NCBI GenBank assembly: GCA_030656215.1
Contig: JAUSOD010000076.1
Span: forward strand, 24,825 to 88,824
From: Azoarcus sp.
Lineage (GTDB): Bacteria; Pseudomonadota; Gammaproteobacteria; Burkholderiales; Rhodocyclaceae
Reading direction: 5' to 3'
Length of the DNA stretch: 64,000 nt
The position numbers were made by a program, and so were the translations under genes. The notes beneath the pieces are model-generated. The model searched no databases. It saw nothing but the letters and a program-made list of their open reading frames with translations, and had not been told where the DNA came from. Of the stretch, positions 24,916 to 34,297 are shown one piece after another; the stretch's first letter is position 1, and the number at the start of each line of letters is the position of its first letter.

Positions 24916-25947
24916 TCAACGGCCATCCAAGGGAGGAAAATCTTCGTTGCTTACCCGGGCGCCGTGGTTACGCCCACTCACCACCAGCAACCGCAGCGCC
25001 GGATTCACCGCGCCGGCAGCGCGCGCAGCAAGAATCACCTCGGCGGCCCGCGCGGCCGACGGCAGGATGGCAAAGCCGGTCGGCCCCCACGAACTCTGGC
25101 CGATACCGGCGCAATAGCGGGGGCGGATCCACTCCAGCACCCGCGCGACGTCCGCACTGGTGTACATCGAGCCGCCCTGGGCCGGCGCAAAGTACTCACC
25201 AATCAATTGCTGTACGGTGGACACCCCTGCGGCGAACGGCTCGAAGTCGGCCTCGAGCGCCGCCGGCAGCACCCGCATCAGCACCTGGTGACAAAGCGCT
25301 GCCGCCAGCGCCTGCGGAAAGGGCGGCAGACTGCCCATGGCACAACGCTCGGCCGCGCCATGGAGGCCGTCGATGCGCTCATCGAGCACCAGCAGCACGC
25401 GCCACTCGGCCGGGAAGGCGGTACGCGCCAGTAGCGGCGCCGCCATGCCGTCCGGCCCGGGTCCGCCGTCGAGGAGAAAGCCACCGCGCTCGAAGCCGGC
25501 GATGCCCACCCCGGAGCGCTCACCGCGACCGAGCAGCGCAGCGATCCGCCGGGTGTCCAGGTCCAGTCCATGGAGGCTGGCAAAAGCCCGTCCGAGGGCA
25601 AGCGCCAACTGGGTGCCGGAGCCGAACCCGGCATGGGCCGGCGGAGCGCTGTGCACCGTCACGCGCAAGGGTCGGAGCGCTCCGGTTTCACGCTGCAGCG
25701 TGGCGAGATGACGACCCAGTCGCTCCCGCACGGCCTCACCCTGACCTGCGACGACCGCGTTGGCGCTGGCCGCAGCCAGGTGCAGACGGGTATTCATGCC
25801 GTCGATCACGAGGCCAAGACTGGCGAACTTGCGCCCGAGGCTGGCGCTGGGATCGAGAAACCCGAGATGCAGCCGCGCCGGAGCCTCCACCAGCGCGGGC
25901 ATGAGCAAAGAAGACACGTTAGCGATCGGAGCCGGGGAAGTGATCAT
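24916..25947 (-). CDS. mptG: Beta-ribofuranosylaminobenzene 5'-phosphate synthase
   Basis: A 343-residue GHMP-kinase-like protein: 'VEAPARLHLGFLDPSASLGRKFASLGLVID', the glycine loop 'SAPPAHAGFGSGTQLALALGRAFA', 'RGERSGVGIAGFERGGFLLDGG' and 'YCAGIGQSSWGPTGFAIL'. This is beta-RFAP synthase, the committed step of H4MPT synthesis (p-hydroxybenzoate or p-aminobenzoate plus PRPP). I take the ATG at 25947; upstream in-frame starts at 26028 and 26085 would add unconserved sequence. It is the first gene of the fae-mch-mtdB operon and is separated from mtdB by 107 bp. Confidence 0.93.
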   Translation of the reverse strand: MITSPAPIANVSSLLMPALVEAPARLHLGFLDPSASLGRKFASLGLVIDGMNTRLHLAAASANAVVAGQGEAVRERLGRHLATLQRETGALRPLRVTVHSAPPAHAGFGSGTQLALALGRAFASLHGLDLDTRRIAALLGRGERSGVGIAGFERGGFLLDGGPGPDGMAAPLLARTAFPAEWRVLLVLDERIDGLHGAAERCAMGSLPPFPQALAAALCHQVLMRVLPAALEADFEPFAAGVSTVQQLIGEYFAPAQGGSMYTSADVARVLEWIRPRYCAGIGQSSWGPTGFAILPSAARAAEVILAARAAGAVNPALRLLVVSGRNHGARVSNEDFPPLDGR

Positions 25948-26361
25948 GGGTTCGCGAAGTCCTGAAAGGCTGGATGTCGTGCTGTCTGCAGATCCTCCAG
26001 CGACAGCCGACGCGTATTGACTAGCCATGAGCAAGGTCCATTCCACACCGCCGATCGGCCCGTTGGCGACACTCCCGCAACACACGCACGCTCGCCGCAG
26101 AACAGAGTGTCACCGTGGTTGTCACGCAATGCAGGACAGCCTGCTCCACCCGGGCTCAAGTCAGACACGGTACTGAGCGCTGCCGACCGCAAATACGTTA
26201 CGTGCGCCGCCAGCGGGGGTGACTCGGGCATCTTCTCCGACTGCATGCCGATGGAGCTTGACCGCCCCGAGTGCCTGACTGAAAAGGAGCCTGTCGCGCT
26301 GGTCTACAATAGAAATCACACGCCGCGCTGGCCACCACCGCTGTGCCGACGGAGCCCGACC
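25948..26361. other. Divergent region between mptG and the response regulator
   Basis: This 414-base stretch should hold the promoter of the leftward mptG-to-fae operon and that of the rightward response regulator. A possible -10 element TACAAT lies at 26305-26310, 52 bases before the regulator start, without a good -35. I found no sigma-54 promoter here, in contrast to xoxF and folB. Nothing else is recognisable. Confidence 0.35.
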
Positions 26362-27012
26362 ATGCCCTCACCCCCGCTCAGCGGAAAACGCATCCTGATC
26401 GCCGACGACCACGCTGTCGTGCGCATGGGTTTCCGCCTCCTGCTCGAGGGTGCAGGCGCTATCGTGGTGGCCGAGGCCGACAGCGGTGAGGCCGCACTCA
26501 GCCTTTACGCCGAGCATCGGCCCGATGCGCTGTTGATGGATGTATCGATGCCTGGCATCGGCGGGCTGGGCGCACTCGAAAGACTCGTCGCCCGCAGCCC
26601 CAAGGCCCGCGTATTGATGCTCTCCGCGCACGAAGACCTGCAGATTCCCAGTCGCGCGCTCAAGGCTGGCGCAACCGGCTACCTGTCCAAACGCGCCGAG
26701 CCGAGCGAACTGGTGCGCGCACTCGCGCAGGTCGCCTGTGGCCTGCGCTATATCGACCCGGACCTTGCGCCACAGTTAGCGCTGGCCCAACTGGGCGGCG
26801 CAGCGGATCCAACCGAAGTCCTCACCGAGAAGGAATTCGCCGTTTTCCTGGAGATCGCCCGGGGCCGCTCGATCAGCGACGTCGCTGCCAGTCACCACCT
26901 GAGCCCGAACACCGTGGGCACCCACCTCTACCATATCAAGCAGAAACTCGACGCATCCAATGCCGCTGAACTCGCGCTGATCGCGGTGCGCGCCGGCCTG
27001 ATCGAAATCTGA
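26362..27012 (+). CDS. NarL/LuxR-family response regulator (orphan)
   Basis: A 216-residue two-domain regulator: receiver domain ('ILIADDHAVVRMGFRLLL', phosphoacceptor Asp60 in 'LLMDVSMPG', 'KAGATGYLSK') and a C-terminal LuxR helix-turn-helix ('LTEKEFAVFLEIARGRSISDVAASHHLSPNTVGTHLYHIKQKL'). There is no histidine kinase in the window. Its position divergent from the mptG operon makes it a candidate second regulator of C1 genes, comparable to MxaB-type regulators in methylotrophs, but this is only positional. The ATG at 26362 follows CGGAG. Confidence 0.88.
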   Translation: MPSPPLSGKRILIADDHAVVRMGFRLLLEGAGAIVVAEADSGEAALSLYAEHRPDALLMDVSMPGIGGLGALERLVARSPKARVLMLSAHEDLQIPSRALKAGATGYLSKRAEPSELVRALAQVACGLRYIDPDLAPQLALAQLGGAADPTEVLTEKEFAVFLEIARGRSISDVAASHHLSPNTVGTHLYHIKQKLDASNAAELALIAVRAGLIEI

Positions 27013-27083
27013 AGCGCGCCGATTTCGGGCGGCTTCGGCAACTTGCCATGACTCGCCAGCACGAGATCGAGCTTGGCCAAAAA

Positions 27084-27105
27084 GGGAAATTTGGGTATAT
27101 TTCCC
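27084..27105. promoter_or_regulatory. Operator-like inverted repeat before the antitoxin gene
   Basis: GGGAAAT (27084-27090) and ATTTCCC (27099-27105) form a 7-bp inverted repeat with an 8-base spacer, 25 bp before the antitoxin ATG and overlapping a TATATT-like -10 sequence. Phd/YefM antitoxins typically repress their own promoters through such sites. Confidence 0.55.
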
Positions 27106-27129
27106 CCATTCCCTCGCGGAGCATCGAAT

Positions 27130-27480
27130 ATGGCTCAATCCCTCAAGCTGGGTGCGGTCGCTAGCCTTTCCCATACCCCGGCTTCGGACGTCAAGCGGCT
27201 CGGCTGGCGTGGCGTGATGAAGGCGGTGGGCAGCAAGGGCAAGATCGTCGTCACCAACCATAACGAACCCGAGGCGGTGATCCTGTCGATCGCCGAGTAC
27301 ACAGCGCTCGCCGACGCCCTGGCCGCACCGGATGACAGCCAGGCGCTGGATGCACTGCGCCATCGCTTCGACGAGCGCCTTGCCTCCTTGCAGACCGACG
27401 ACGCCAGTGACCGGCTACGCGCACTGATTCGCGCTCCCGCCAAGTTGAAAGGCAGAATCAAGGCCGGTAGCAGCTGTTGA
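27130..27480 (+). CDS. Phd/YefM-like antitoxin
   Basis: A 116-residue protein with a Phd/YefM-type DNA-binding domain: 'VASLSHTPASDVKRLGWRGVMKAVGSKGKIVVTNHNEPEAVILSIAEYTAL'. The C-terminal part ('RHRFDERLASLQTDDASDRLRALI') would bind the toxin. It precedes a zeta-like toxin gene with stop and start overlapping as TGATG, the usual antitoxin-toxin order. The ribosome-binding site is GGAG. An inverted repeat upstream is a likely operator. Zeta toxins classically pair with epsilon or PezA, so a Phd-type partner is less usual. Confidence 0.82.
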   Translation: MAQSLKLGAVASLSHTPASDVKRLGWRGVMKAVGSKGKIVVTNHNEPEAVILSIAEYTALADALAAPDDSQALDALRHRFDERLASLQTDDASDRLRALIRAPAKLKGRIKAGSSC

Positions 27481-28118
27481 TGCCGCGCCCGGTCGTCTTT
27501 GTGCTGGCAGGCGTCAACGGTGCCGGCAAGAGCTCGGTCGGCGGCTACCTGCTGGAGCAGGCCGGACTGAGCTGGTTCAACCCTGACCACTACGCCCGAG
27601 AGTTGCTCGCGGTGACAGGCTATTCGCAGGCCGAAGCCAATGCCGACGCCTGGCAGGAAGGCATGCGCCGCCTGGACACTGCCCTGACCAAAAGGCGGGC
27701 GTACGCCTTCGAAACCACCCTGGGCGGCAAGGCGGTGCCCGCACGACTGAAGGCAGCGGCTGCAACCCATGACCTGATCGTCTGGTTCTGCGGCCTGGCC
27801 TCGCCCGAGCTGCACCTCGCCCGGGTCAGGGCGCGCGTTGCCGCGGGCGGTCACGACATTGCGGAAGCCAGGATCCGCGAACGCTGGGTGAACTCGCGTG
27901 CGAACCTGATCTCACTGATGCCCCACCTCGCCGCCCTGCGCGTGTTCGACAACAGCGCCGAGGCCGCACCCGACGGCACGATACCCGATCCTTTGCCGGT
28001 GCTGGAGATGGCGGAAGCTCGCACCCTGTGGCCCACCGACCCGGAAGACTTGCGCCATACCCCTGACTGGGCCAAGCCGCTGGTCGAGGCGGCTCTGTCT
28101 CTGGCGCCATCGAACTGA
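27480..28118 (+). CDS. Zeta-type toxin, P-loop kinase-like
   Basis: A 212-residue protein with an N-terminal Walker A loop 'LAGVNGAGKSSVGGYLL' (residues 9-25), followed by 'WFNPDHYARELL', 'AYAFETTLGGK' and 'RVRARVAAGGHDIAEARIRERWVNSRANL', the pattern of chromosomal zeta-like toxins. The zeta family phosphorylates UDP-N-acetylglucosamine or related substrates; the substrate here is unknown. The ATG at 27480 overlaps the antitoxin stop; a TTG one codon earlier is less likely. The gene ends 85 bp from the convergent Crp/Fnr gene. Confidence 0.82.
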   Translation: MPRPVVFVLAGVNGAGKSSVGGYLLEQAGLSWFNPDHYARELLAVTGYSQAEANADAWQEGMRRLDTALTKRRAYAFETTLGGKAVPARLKAAAATHDLIVWFCGLASPELHLARVRARVAAGGHDIAEARIRERWVNSRANLISLMPHLAALRVFDNSAEAAPDGTIPDPLPVLEMAEARTLWPTDPEDLRHTPDWAKPLVEAALSLAPSN

Positions 28119-28203
28119 AGCGGCAAGCCCTCCGCAGCTTGCCACCCACAGTACAGATTAACGGGAAACTCAAGGATTTCTGACCCCATTGATCCACCAT
28201 TGA

Positions 28204-28959
28204 TCATCCACTCGATGGACCGAGGACGTGTTTAGGATCGTGCTTGGGGATGTCCAGGATCAGCCGGTCATATTCGGACTTGACCACCACGTAGCATTCA
28301 CACACAACCTTCTCCAGCCCCGGGCGATCGATCAGGGAGATGCGGCCACGGGTGTAGCGGATCAGCCCTGCGCGCTGGAGCTTGCCCGCCGCCTGCGAAA
28401 CCGCCTCGCGCCGTACCCCGAGCATGTCGCCGATCAGCTCGTGGGTCATGATCAGGGTGTGGGTGGTGACGCGGTCGAAGGTGATCAGCAGCCAGCGGCA
28501 CAACTGCTCTTCGGTTGAATGGTGCTTGTTGCACACTGCGGTCTGGGCCATCTGGCTGGTCAGGGCCTGGGTGTAGCGCAGCAGGATGCGCAGCACCGGC
28601 CCGGCGCGATTGAACTCCTTGTTCAGCAGCCCGGCCTTGAGTCGATAGCCGTATCCAGCACATTGCACGACCGCGTGATTGGGCGTGGTTTCACCGCCCA
28701 TGAACAAGGCGATGCCGAGTACGCCTTCGTTGCCGACCACGGCAATTTCGGCAGAGGCCCCGCTTTCGAGCACATAAAGCAGCGAAACCACTGCGGTGGT
28801 CGGGAAATAGACGTGCTTGAGGCGGCCATGAGACTCGTAAAGGGTGTCACCAAGCACCATCTCGACCAGTTCGAGATTGGGCAACAATCGATCGAACTCG
28901 GCTTTGGGCAGGCATGAAAGCAGGTGGTTCTGGGTGGGGTCGTGATGCGGCTTGTTCAT
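28204..28959 (-). CDS. Crp/Fnr family transcriptional regulator
   Basis: A 251-residue protein: a cyclic-nucleotide-binding-like beta roll (residues about 25-140; 'VYFPTTAVVSLLYVLESGASAEIAVVGNEGVLGIALFMGG') and a C-terminal winged helix ('THELIGDMLGVRREAVSQAAGKLQRAGLIRYTRGRISLID'). The Fnr iron-sulfur cysteines are absent, and the effector pocket resembles the 'Crp-like, effector unknown' group common in Proteobacteria. The start at 28959 has CGGAG upstream. No target can be assigned from context. Confidence 0.88.
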   Translation of the reverse strand: MNKPHHDPTQNHLLSCLPKAEFDRLLPNLELVEMVLGDTLYESHGRLKHVYFPTTAVVSLLYVLESGASAEIAVVGNEGVLGIALFMGGETTPNHAVVQCAGYGYRLKAGLLNKEFNRAGPVLRILLRYTQALTSQMAQTAVCNKHHSTEEQLCRWLLITFDRVTTHTLIMTHELIGDMLGVRREAVSQAAGKLQRAGLIRYTRGRISLIDRPGLEKVVCECYVVVKSEYDRLILDIPKHDPKHVLGPSSG

Positions 28960-29181
28960 CCGCGGGCTCCGTTTATTCAGTGAAATAGTGGCAGCTGCCA
29001 CCGTTTTTCCAGCGCGTTATGCTTGGAATGGCGCGCGAGCGTGCACTAATCCGCCCCGCCGGTCTGTGCGCTAGCGTACGGACAAACGAATTGAGATCCG
29101 GTAACAGGGCTATCGCTGGAACGGCGTGAGCGTCAGGATGCGGAATCCGGTGCCGGTGGAAACCTGCCGGGTTTGGTTTTA

Positions 29182-31197
29182 TCAGGCGATCAGAAGGGCT
29201 CGCGCCCTTTCCGCCGTGCCCAGGAACTGTTGCTCGAATTCTGCGGCCGGCAGCGGACGGCTGTAGTGATATCCCTGACAAAGCTCACACCCTGCCGCCC
29301 GGAGCCAGTTGAACTGCTCGATGGTTTCCACGCCTTCGGCCACGACCTCGTAGCCTAACCGGTGGGCGAGCGCGATCATGGCACTGACGATGGCCGTCCC
29401 ACCGCGTGCGCCGCGCGTGGTGGGCGCAGCAGTGAGGTTGGCAACGAAGGTCTTATCGATCTTGAGGCTGTCGAACTCGAGCAGCTGCAGGTAGGAAAGC
29501 GAGGAATACCCGGTCCCGAAATCATCGAGCGCGATGCGACACCCAGCTTCGCGCAGCGCATTCAATGCGTGCAAGGCGGTACCCTCAGGGCTCAGCAGCA
29601 CCGACTCGGTAACCTCCAGCTCGATGCAGCCTGCCCTGACGCCATGACGCGCAATGGCCGCAAGGACGTCCATCTCGACGGCATGGCGGGGAAACTGACG
29701 GGTGGACAGATTGATCGACACCCGCAGCGCATCCGGATAAGCCGATGTCCACTGCGCAAGCTGGCCGATTGCGGACTCGATAACCCAGTGGCCAAGCGGC
29801 ACGATCAGTCCGGTCTCCTCGGCCAGGGCGATGAACTGGTCCGGGCGGATCATCCGCTCGCCGTCCTGCCACCGAACCAACGCCTCTGCGCCGACCAGAG
29901 TTCCGTCGCTGAATCGGCACTGCGGCTGAAAATGAAGAACCAGGTCGCCGTTCTCGATCGCACCCCTGAGCCGGCTCTCCATCGTGGCCCGGCTGCTTAC
30001 CCGCTCGCGCATTGCGTTCTCGAAGAAGCAGACCTCATTGCCGCCAAGTGCTTTCGCCGCATACATCGCCATGTCGGCGCACCCGAGCAAACTGTCGGCA
30101 TCCTGGCCGTCACCCGGGAAAAGCGCCACCCCGATGCTGGCGGTGATCCGGATATCGGTTCCTTCGATGGTGGCAGGGGCGGAAATCAGCTCGAGCAGCC
30201 GTTGCGCCACCGAGGCCGCCTCGGCACGACTGGTCAGCCCGGTCAGTATCACCACCAATTCATCCCCGCCGTGGCGCAACAACAGATCGTAGGCGCGCAG
30301 GACATGAGGCAGGCGCTGCGTGATCGCCACCAGCAGGGCGTCGCCAAAGAGGTGGCCGCGCGCGTCATTGACGTTCTTGAACCGATCGAGATCGATGAAG
30401 ATCACCCCGATCTGATGGGCATTACGCTCCGCCTCGGCAATCGCGGCCGGGAGGCTTTCCATCAGACTGCGACGATTCGGCAGCCCGGTCAGCTGATCGT
30501 TGAGTGCCAGGTCGCGGATCTGCTGCTCACGCTGGATGCGGTCGGTGATGTCCGACACCGAGCCGGCCATCTGGGTGGCGACACCCTTTCGGTTTCTCAG
30601 TGCGATGCCGCGTGCGGCGAGCCAGCGATATTCGCCGGTGACCGCCATGACCCTGTATTCGCAGTAGAAATGATCGGTCAGCCCCTTCAGGTGGGTGGCC
30701 ACCGCCAGATTGTAGTGCGCCCGGTCATCCGGATGAACGATCTCGAGCCAGGCGTGCGTATCGCGCAGAAAGTTGTCTGAATAGCCGAGGATGGCCAGCA
30801 GCCGCTGCCCGACCTTGAGCTCCTTGGTAAGCGGATTCCACTCGAAGATGCCATCGTGCGCACCCGCCATCAGCAGCGCCTGGGCGCGCAGCGAGCGGCG
30901 CATCGTGAGCAGGGCCAGTACTGTGAGCGACAAGGCGCCCGCCAGCACACCGATCGCGAGGGCAATTCCGCCGCCAAGGCCATTTCCGCTCGCGAACATG
31001 CTCAGGCCAAAGGCAAGCCCCGCAGCAAGGCAGAGACTGGCCAGCACGATACAGTGCGAACGAAGGCCGAAGCTCTCAAGCCAGGACGCGAATCTGTTGC
31101 GGACATGAATCAAACGATCGACCTCTGGTTTCTGTTGCAACGAGGGCAGTCGAAGCCCCAACGCTGGCGCGGGACGATCTTGGCCCGAGTATTTCAT
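29182..31197 (-). CDS. Membrane PAS-GGDEF-EAL cyclic-di-GMP enzyme
   Basis: A 671-residue protein: two transmembrane helices (about residues 48-68 and 75-97), a PAS/PAC domain (about 105-225), GGDEF (about 235-390, motif HGGDELVV) and EAL (about 405-650, '[11 protein letters not shown]', '[24 protein letters not shown]'). Both catalytic motifs look intact (GGDEL and EAL), so it may make or degrade cyclic-di-GMP. The start is uncertain: ATG 31197 (no clear ribosome-binding site) or GTG 31212, which would overlap the small upstream ORF. It is probably co-transcribed with that 61-aa ORF. Confidence 0.9.
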   Translation of the reverse strand: MKYSGQDRPAPALGLRLPSLQQKPEVDRLIHVRNRFASWLESFGLRSHCIVLASLCLAAGLAFGLSMFASGNGLGGGIALAIGVLAGALSLTVLALLTMRRSLRAQALLMAGAHDGIFEWNPLTKELKVGQRLLAILGYSDNFLRDTHAWLEIVHPDDRAHYNLAVATHLKGLTDHFYCEYRVMAVTGEYRWLAARGIALRNRKGVATQMAGSVSDITDRIQREQQIRDLALNDQLTGLPNRRSLMESLPAAIAEAERNAHQIGVIFIDLDRFKNVNDARGHLFGDALLVAITQRLPHVLRAYDLLLRHGGDELVVILTGLTSRAEAASVAQRLLELISAPATIEGTDIRITASIGVALFPGDGQDADSLLGCADMAMYAAKALGGNEVCFFENAMRERVSSRATMESRLRGAIENGDLVLHFQPQCRFSDGTLVGAEALVRWQDGERMIRPDQFIALAEETGLIVPLGHWVIESAIGQLAQWTSAYPDALRVSINLSTRQFPRHAVEMDVLAAIARHGVRAGCIELEVTESVLLSPEGTALHALNALREAGCRIALDDFGTGYSSLSYLQLLEFDSLKIDKTFVANLTAAPTTRGARGGTAIVSAMIALAHRLGYEVVAEGVETIEQFNWLRAAGCELCQGYHYSRPLPAAEFEQQFLGTAERARALLIA

Positions 31198-31202
31198 AAG
31201 AC

Positions 31203-31388
31203 TTAGTCGCACGCAAAAGCAGGCGCTTCGGGAGGTTCAGCAGCGGATTCCAGATGCGCGATGCCGAAGCGCAACTCCCCCGCTTGGGATGCGAGTTTGC
31301 CTGCAGTTTCGCTTGAGGCAAGCGATGGCCGGAACTGATTCAGGATACCGGGGAGGCTGATCAACCCAAGTGTCTCCGGCGTGCGCAT
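31203..31388 (-). CDS. Small ORF (61 aa) upstream of the GGDEF-EAL gene
   Basis: A 61-codon frame, '[19 protein letters not shown]' to 'PEAPAFACD', with a very strong GGAGGAG ribosome-binding site 6 bp before its ATG. It ends 5 bp before the GGDEF-EAL ATG, so the two are probably translated from one message. No family is recognised; there is no signal peptide or membrane helix. It starts 83 bp from the divergent pirin gene. It may be a leader peptide or a small partner of the cyclic-di-GMP enzyme. Confidence 0.6.
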   Translation of the reverse strand: MRTPETLGLISLPGILNQFRPSLASSETAGKLASQAGELRFGIAHLESAAEPPEAPAFACD

Positions 31389-31471
31389 CGCCCTCCTCCG
31401 TGATACAACACAACACCTCGACGCCCGCGTCCCGAGCGGACGCAGACGAGAACCCGGACAGGAGGTGCCCG

Positions 31472-32386
31472 ATGAGCAATCTGACTCGGAAAGTGGAACA
31501 GGACTGCGCGGCGGAGCAAGGCTGCGATGCAATCGAACTGATCATCCAGCCCCGCGACAAGGACCTTGGTGGCTTCTCGGTGCGGCGGACGCTGCCGACC
31601 GCACAGCGCAAGATGGTCGGACCCTGGATCTTCTTCGATCACATGGGGCCGGCGGAATTTCCCCCCGGCGAGGGGATCAAGGTACGACCACATCCACACA
31701 TCAATCTGGCGACCGTCACCTATCTGTTCGAAGGCGAGATCCTGCATCGCGATTCGCTCGGCAGCCTGCAGGCCATCCGGCCGGGCGACATCAACCTGAT
31801 GGTGGCCGGCAGCGGCATCGTCCATTCGGAGCGCGAGCGCCCGGAGTGGACCGCCACTGCACACCGCCTGCACGGCCTGCAGCTGTGGCTGGCCTTGCCG
31901 GAGAAGGATGAGGAAGTCGATCCCGCCTTCCATCACTATCCCGCGGCGGACATTCCCGCGGTGACCGTGGAGGGCGTGCCGGTGCGGGTGATGATGGGCA
32001 CCGCTTACGGGGTCAGCTCGCCGGTGCGGGCCTTTGCCGAAACGCTCTACGTCGAAGCCCATCTGCACCCGGGCCAGACCCTTGCCCTGCCCGCTGCCCA
32101 GGAGCGGGCGGTGTACGTGGCTCAGGGCAGCCTGAAGGCACGGGACACTGTGATTCCGCAGCATGCGATGGCCGTGTTTGCCGATGTGGAGGGCGTGGTG
32201 CTGGAGGCGACCGAGGAATCGCGCATCGCGATCATCGGGGGCGAGCGCCTCGGCAAGCGCTTCATCGACTGGAACTTCGTCTCCAGCCGCCAGGAGCGCA
32301 TCGAGCAGGCCAGGCGCGACTGGAAGGAAGGACGCTTTCCCAAGGTACCTGGCGACGAGATCGAGTTCATTCCCCTGGCCGATTAG
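31472..32386 (+). CDS. Pirin family protein
   Basis: A 304-residue double-cupin protein with pirin motifs: 'GGFSVRRTLPTAQRKMVGPWIFFDHMGPAEF', the metal site 'RPHPHINLATVTYLFEGEILHRDSLG' and 'GDINLMVAGSGIVHSERE'. Bacterial pirins are cytoplasmic metal-binding proteins, some with quercetinase activity; the substrate is unknown. The ATG at 31472 follows a strong AGGAGGT. It stands at the head of a rightward group with the hypothetical membrane protein and nudC, 14 bp before the next start. Confidence 0.92.
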   Translation: MSNLTRKVEQDCAAEQGCDAIELIIQPRDKDLGGFSVRRTLPTAQRKMVGPWIFFDHMGPAEFPPGEGIKVRPHPHINLATVTYLFEGEILHRDSLGSLQAIRPGDINLMVAGSGIVHSERERPEWTATAHRLHGLQLWLALPEKDEEVDPAFHHYPAADIPAVTVEGVPVRVMMGTAYGVSSPVRAFAETLYVEAHLHPGQTLALPAAQERAVYVAQGSLKARDTVIPQHAMAVFADVEGVVLEATEESRIAIIGGERLGKRFIDWNFVSSRQERIEQARRDWKEGRFPKVPGDEIEFIPLAD

Positions 32387-32400
32387 GCTGGGGACGAAGT

Positions 32401-33381
32401 ATGAACCAACCGATTCAGTCAGCCCGGCGGCGCACGACATGGACCGAGGCCCTTGTAATCACCGTGCTTACCGCCGGCCTCGCGCTGGTGCCGGCATCCC
32501 TCCTGATCGGCTTGCTGCATCTGCTCGGCCTGCAATCCCCGGCGCAGTGGCCAGGCTTGGTGGTGCTGACCGGCATGCTGTTTGCGCTTGGGCTGATTCC
32601 CGCACGCCGCGTCGGTCCGGCGCTGATCGCGCGCTACGACGGCGACGTGATGCGCGTGGAGGCGCCGACAAGCACGGCGGCCATTCGTCCGGAGAACATT
32701 GAACCAAGGGCCACTGACCCGGCGACTACTGACCTGCAGACCCTTGCCCCGGGCGACAGTCACTCGCAAGCGGACTGGCATCGCTTGCAGGCCTGGTGCT
32801 TCGCCGGTGCGGGCTCGGGCCGCAGCCCGCTGTGGCAGCCATGGGTGGCGCCGCAGGTGGAGCAGCGCTTTACGGTTGGATCGTTTGCGGGCGGGATGGC
32901 CGCGCACGACACCGGCTTGATCGAGCGTTTTTCCAGGTATCTGGATGGCAGCACCCAACTCGACACCGCCGGCGGCGGCCTTGCCCGCCTGCTACTGCGC
33001 CTGCGCGTCAAACGCAACGACTGCATGTGGTGGCGCGAACGCCAGGCCACCGATCCGTGGGACTGCGGCTACCTGGCGCCGCAGCCGGCGACGCTGCAAC
33101 ACCTGCGCCACTTTCGACCGCGGCGTGCCACCCTGCTCCTTGCCCACGAATTGCCCGCCACGGACCTTGCCGCCTGCATCGCCACGCTCAACGCCAACTG
33201 CCACGACTTTCATCACCCGGTGCGACTGCTGGTGCTCGGCTCCGCCGCCCCCGGCAATCCCGATGTTGCGCCTCTTGATGTCGATCCTGTATCAGCGCGA
33301 TCGCCAGACCGAGTCTCGGGCAACGGATTGGCCTCCCACGATGATTGGCACTCGATCACACCGCGTCAGGAAACACCATGA
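32401..33381 (+). CDS. Hypothetical membrane protein upstream of nudC
   Basis: A 326-residue protein with two hydrophobic helices near the N-terminus (about residues 15-42 and 48-68), then a soluble Trp/Cys-containing domain ('DWHRLQAWCFAGAGSG', 'CMWWRERQATDPWDCGYL'). No known domain is recognised. Its stop overlaps the nudC start as ATGA, so the two are translationally coupled, and it starts 14 bp after pirin. The C-terminal 40 residues look low in conservation. Function unknown. Confidence 0.65.
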   Translation: MNQPIQSARRRTTWTEALVITVLTAGLALVPASLLIGLLHLLGLQSPAQWPGLVVLTGMLFALGLIPARRVGPALIARYDGDVMRVEAPTSTAAIRPENIEPRATDPATTDLQTLAPGDSHSQADWHRLQAWCFAGAGSGRSPLWQPWVAPQVEQRFTVGSFAGGMAAHDTGLIERFSRYLDGSTQLDTAGGGLARLLLRLRVKRNDCMWWRERQATDPWDCGYLAPQPATLQHLRHFRPRRATLLLAHELPATDLAACIATLNANCHDFHHPVRLLVLGSAAPGNPDVAPLDVDPVSARSPDRVSGNGLASHDDWHSITPRQETP

Positions 33382-34166
33382 GCCCCCCTGCCTACTGGAT
33401 TCTGCGTTTCGAGCAACGCCTGCTGACGACAATGGCCGATCACGCCGGCTCGATCTTTCCGTCGGGCTTGGCGGCCGACTTCGGCAATCCCGAAAACGTG
33501 CTTCCCGTGGGTCGGTTGCAGGGGCGTCCCTGCTACGCCGCAGACCTCGACCGGCTCCCCGACATCCCGTCGTGCGCAGCCACGCCTTTACGCTCCATCT
33601 TCCAACTGGCCGGTGCCGAGACCTTTGCCCTGGCCGGGCGCGCAGCCCAGTTGCTGGACTGGCAGCAGCAGCACCGTTTCTGCGGCCGGTGCGGAACCGG
33701 AACGGTCATGAAATCCGGCGAGCACGCGATGCAATGCCCCTGCTGCGGGCTCGTCACTTATCCGCGCATCTCGCCTGCGGTCATGGTCCTGGTGCGCGAT
33801 GGCGACAAGTTGCTGTTGGCGCGCAGCCCGCACTTCAAGCCAGGCGTGTTCAGCGCCCTGGCGGGCTTCGTCGAGCCCGGCGAAACGCTGGAGGAATGCG
33901 CCATCCGCGAGGTGCGCGAGGAAGTCGGCATCGAGATCGCCAGGCTGCGGTATTTCCACAGCCAGCCCTGGCCCTTCCCGAACTCGTTGATGATCGCCTT
34001 TTTTGCCGACTATGCCGGCGGAACGCTCACGCCGGATCAGCACGAGATCGAAGCCGCCGACTGGTTTGCGCTCGACGCGCTGCCGCTGCTGCCGGAACCG
34101 ATCAGCATTGCGCGGCGGCTGATCGATGCGGCCCGGTTCGGTGAGTTCGACGACCCCGCTGGATGA
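33378..34166 (+). CDS. nudC: NAD(+) diphosphatase NudC
   Basis: A 262-residue Nudix hydrolase with the NudC layout: a four-cysteine zinc ribbon ('FCGRCGTGTV' and 'MQCPCCG'), the Nudix box 'GFVEPGETLEECAIREVREEVGIE' and the NADH-pyrophosphatase signature 'SQPWPFPNSLM'. It hydrolyses NAD(H) and can remove NAD caps from RNA. The ATG at 33378 follows AGGAAA and overlaps the upstream stop. Confidence 0.95.
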   Translation: MSPPAYWILRFEQRLLTTMADHAGSIFPSGLAADFGNPENVLPVGRLQGRPCYAADLDRLPDIPSCAATPLRSIFQLAGAETFALAGRAAQLLDWQQQHRFCGRCGTGTVMKSGEHAMQCPCCGLVTYPRISPAVMVLVRDGDKLLLARSPHFKPGVFSALAGFVEPGETLEECAIREVREEVGIEIARLRYFHSQPWPFPNSLMIAFFADYAGGTLTPDQHEIEAADWFALDALPLLPEPISIARRLIDAARFGEFDDPAG

Positions 34167-34175
34167 CCCCGAGCG

Positions 34176-34217
34176 AATGCACGCGAACTAATGCACCCGA
34201 ACTAATGCACCCGAACA
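34176..34217. repeat. Three 14-bp tandem repeats before the ICMT-like gene
   Basis: AATGCACGCGAACT, AATGCACCCGAACT and AATGCACCCGAACA lie head to tail just after nudC, about 80 bp before the next gene. The repeated unit may be a protein-binding site or simply slippage. Confidence 0.85.
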
Positions 34218-34297
34218 AGTACCCCGGCGGCGAGCGAAAAATGCGTCTGAGCTATACTGCGGGCCTGGCTGGCGTTGCGCCGTACTCCTGATTTCAC

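Noticed and set aside
28122..28143. Hairpin GGCAAGC/GCTTGCC between the zeta toxin and the Crp/Fnr gene
   Set aside because: A 7-bp stem without a T-run is too weak to list as a terminator.
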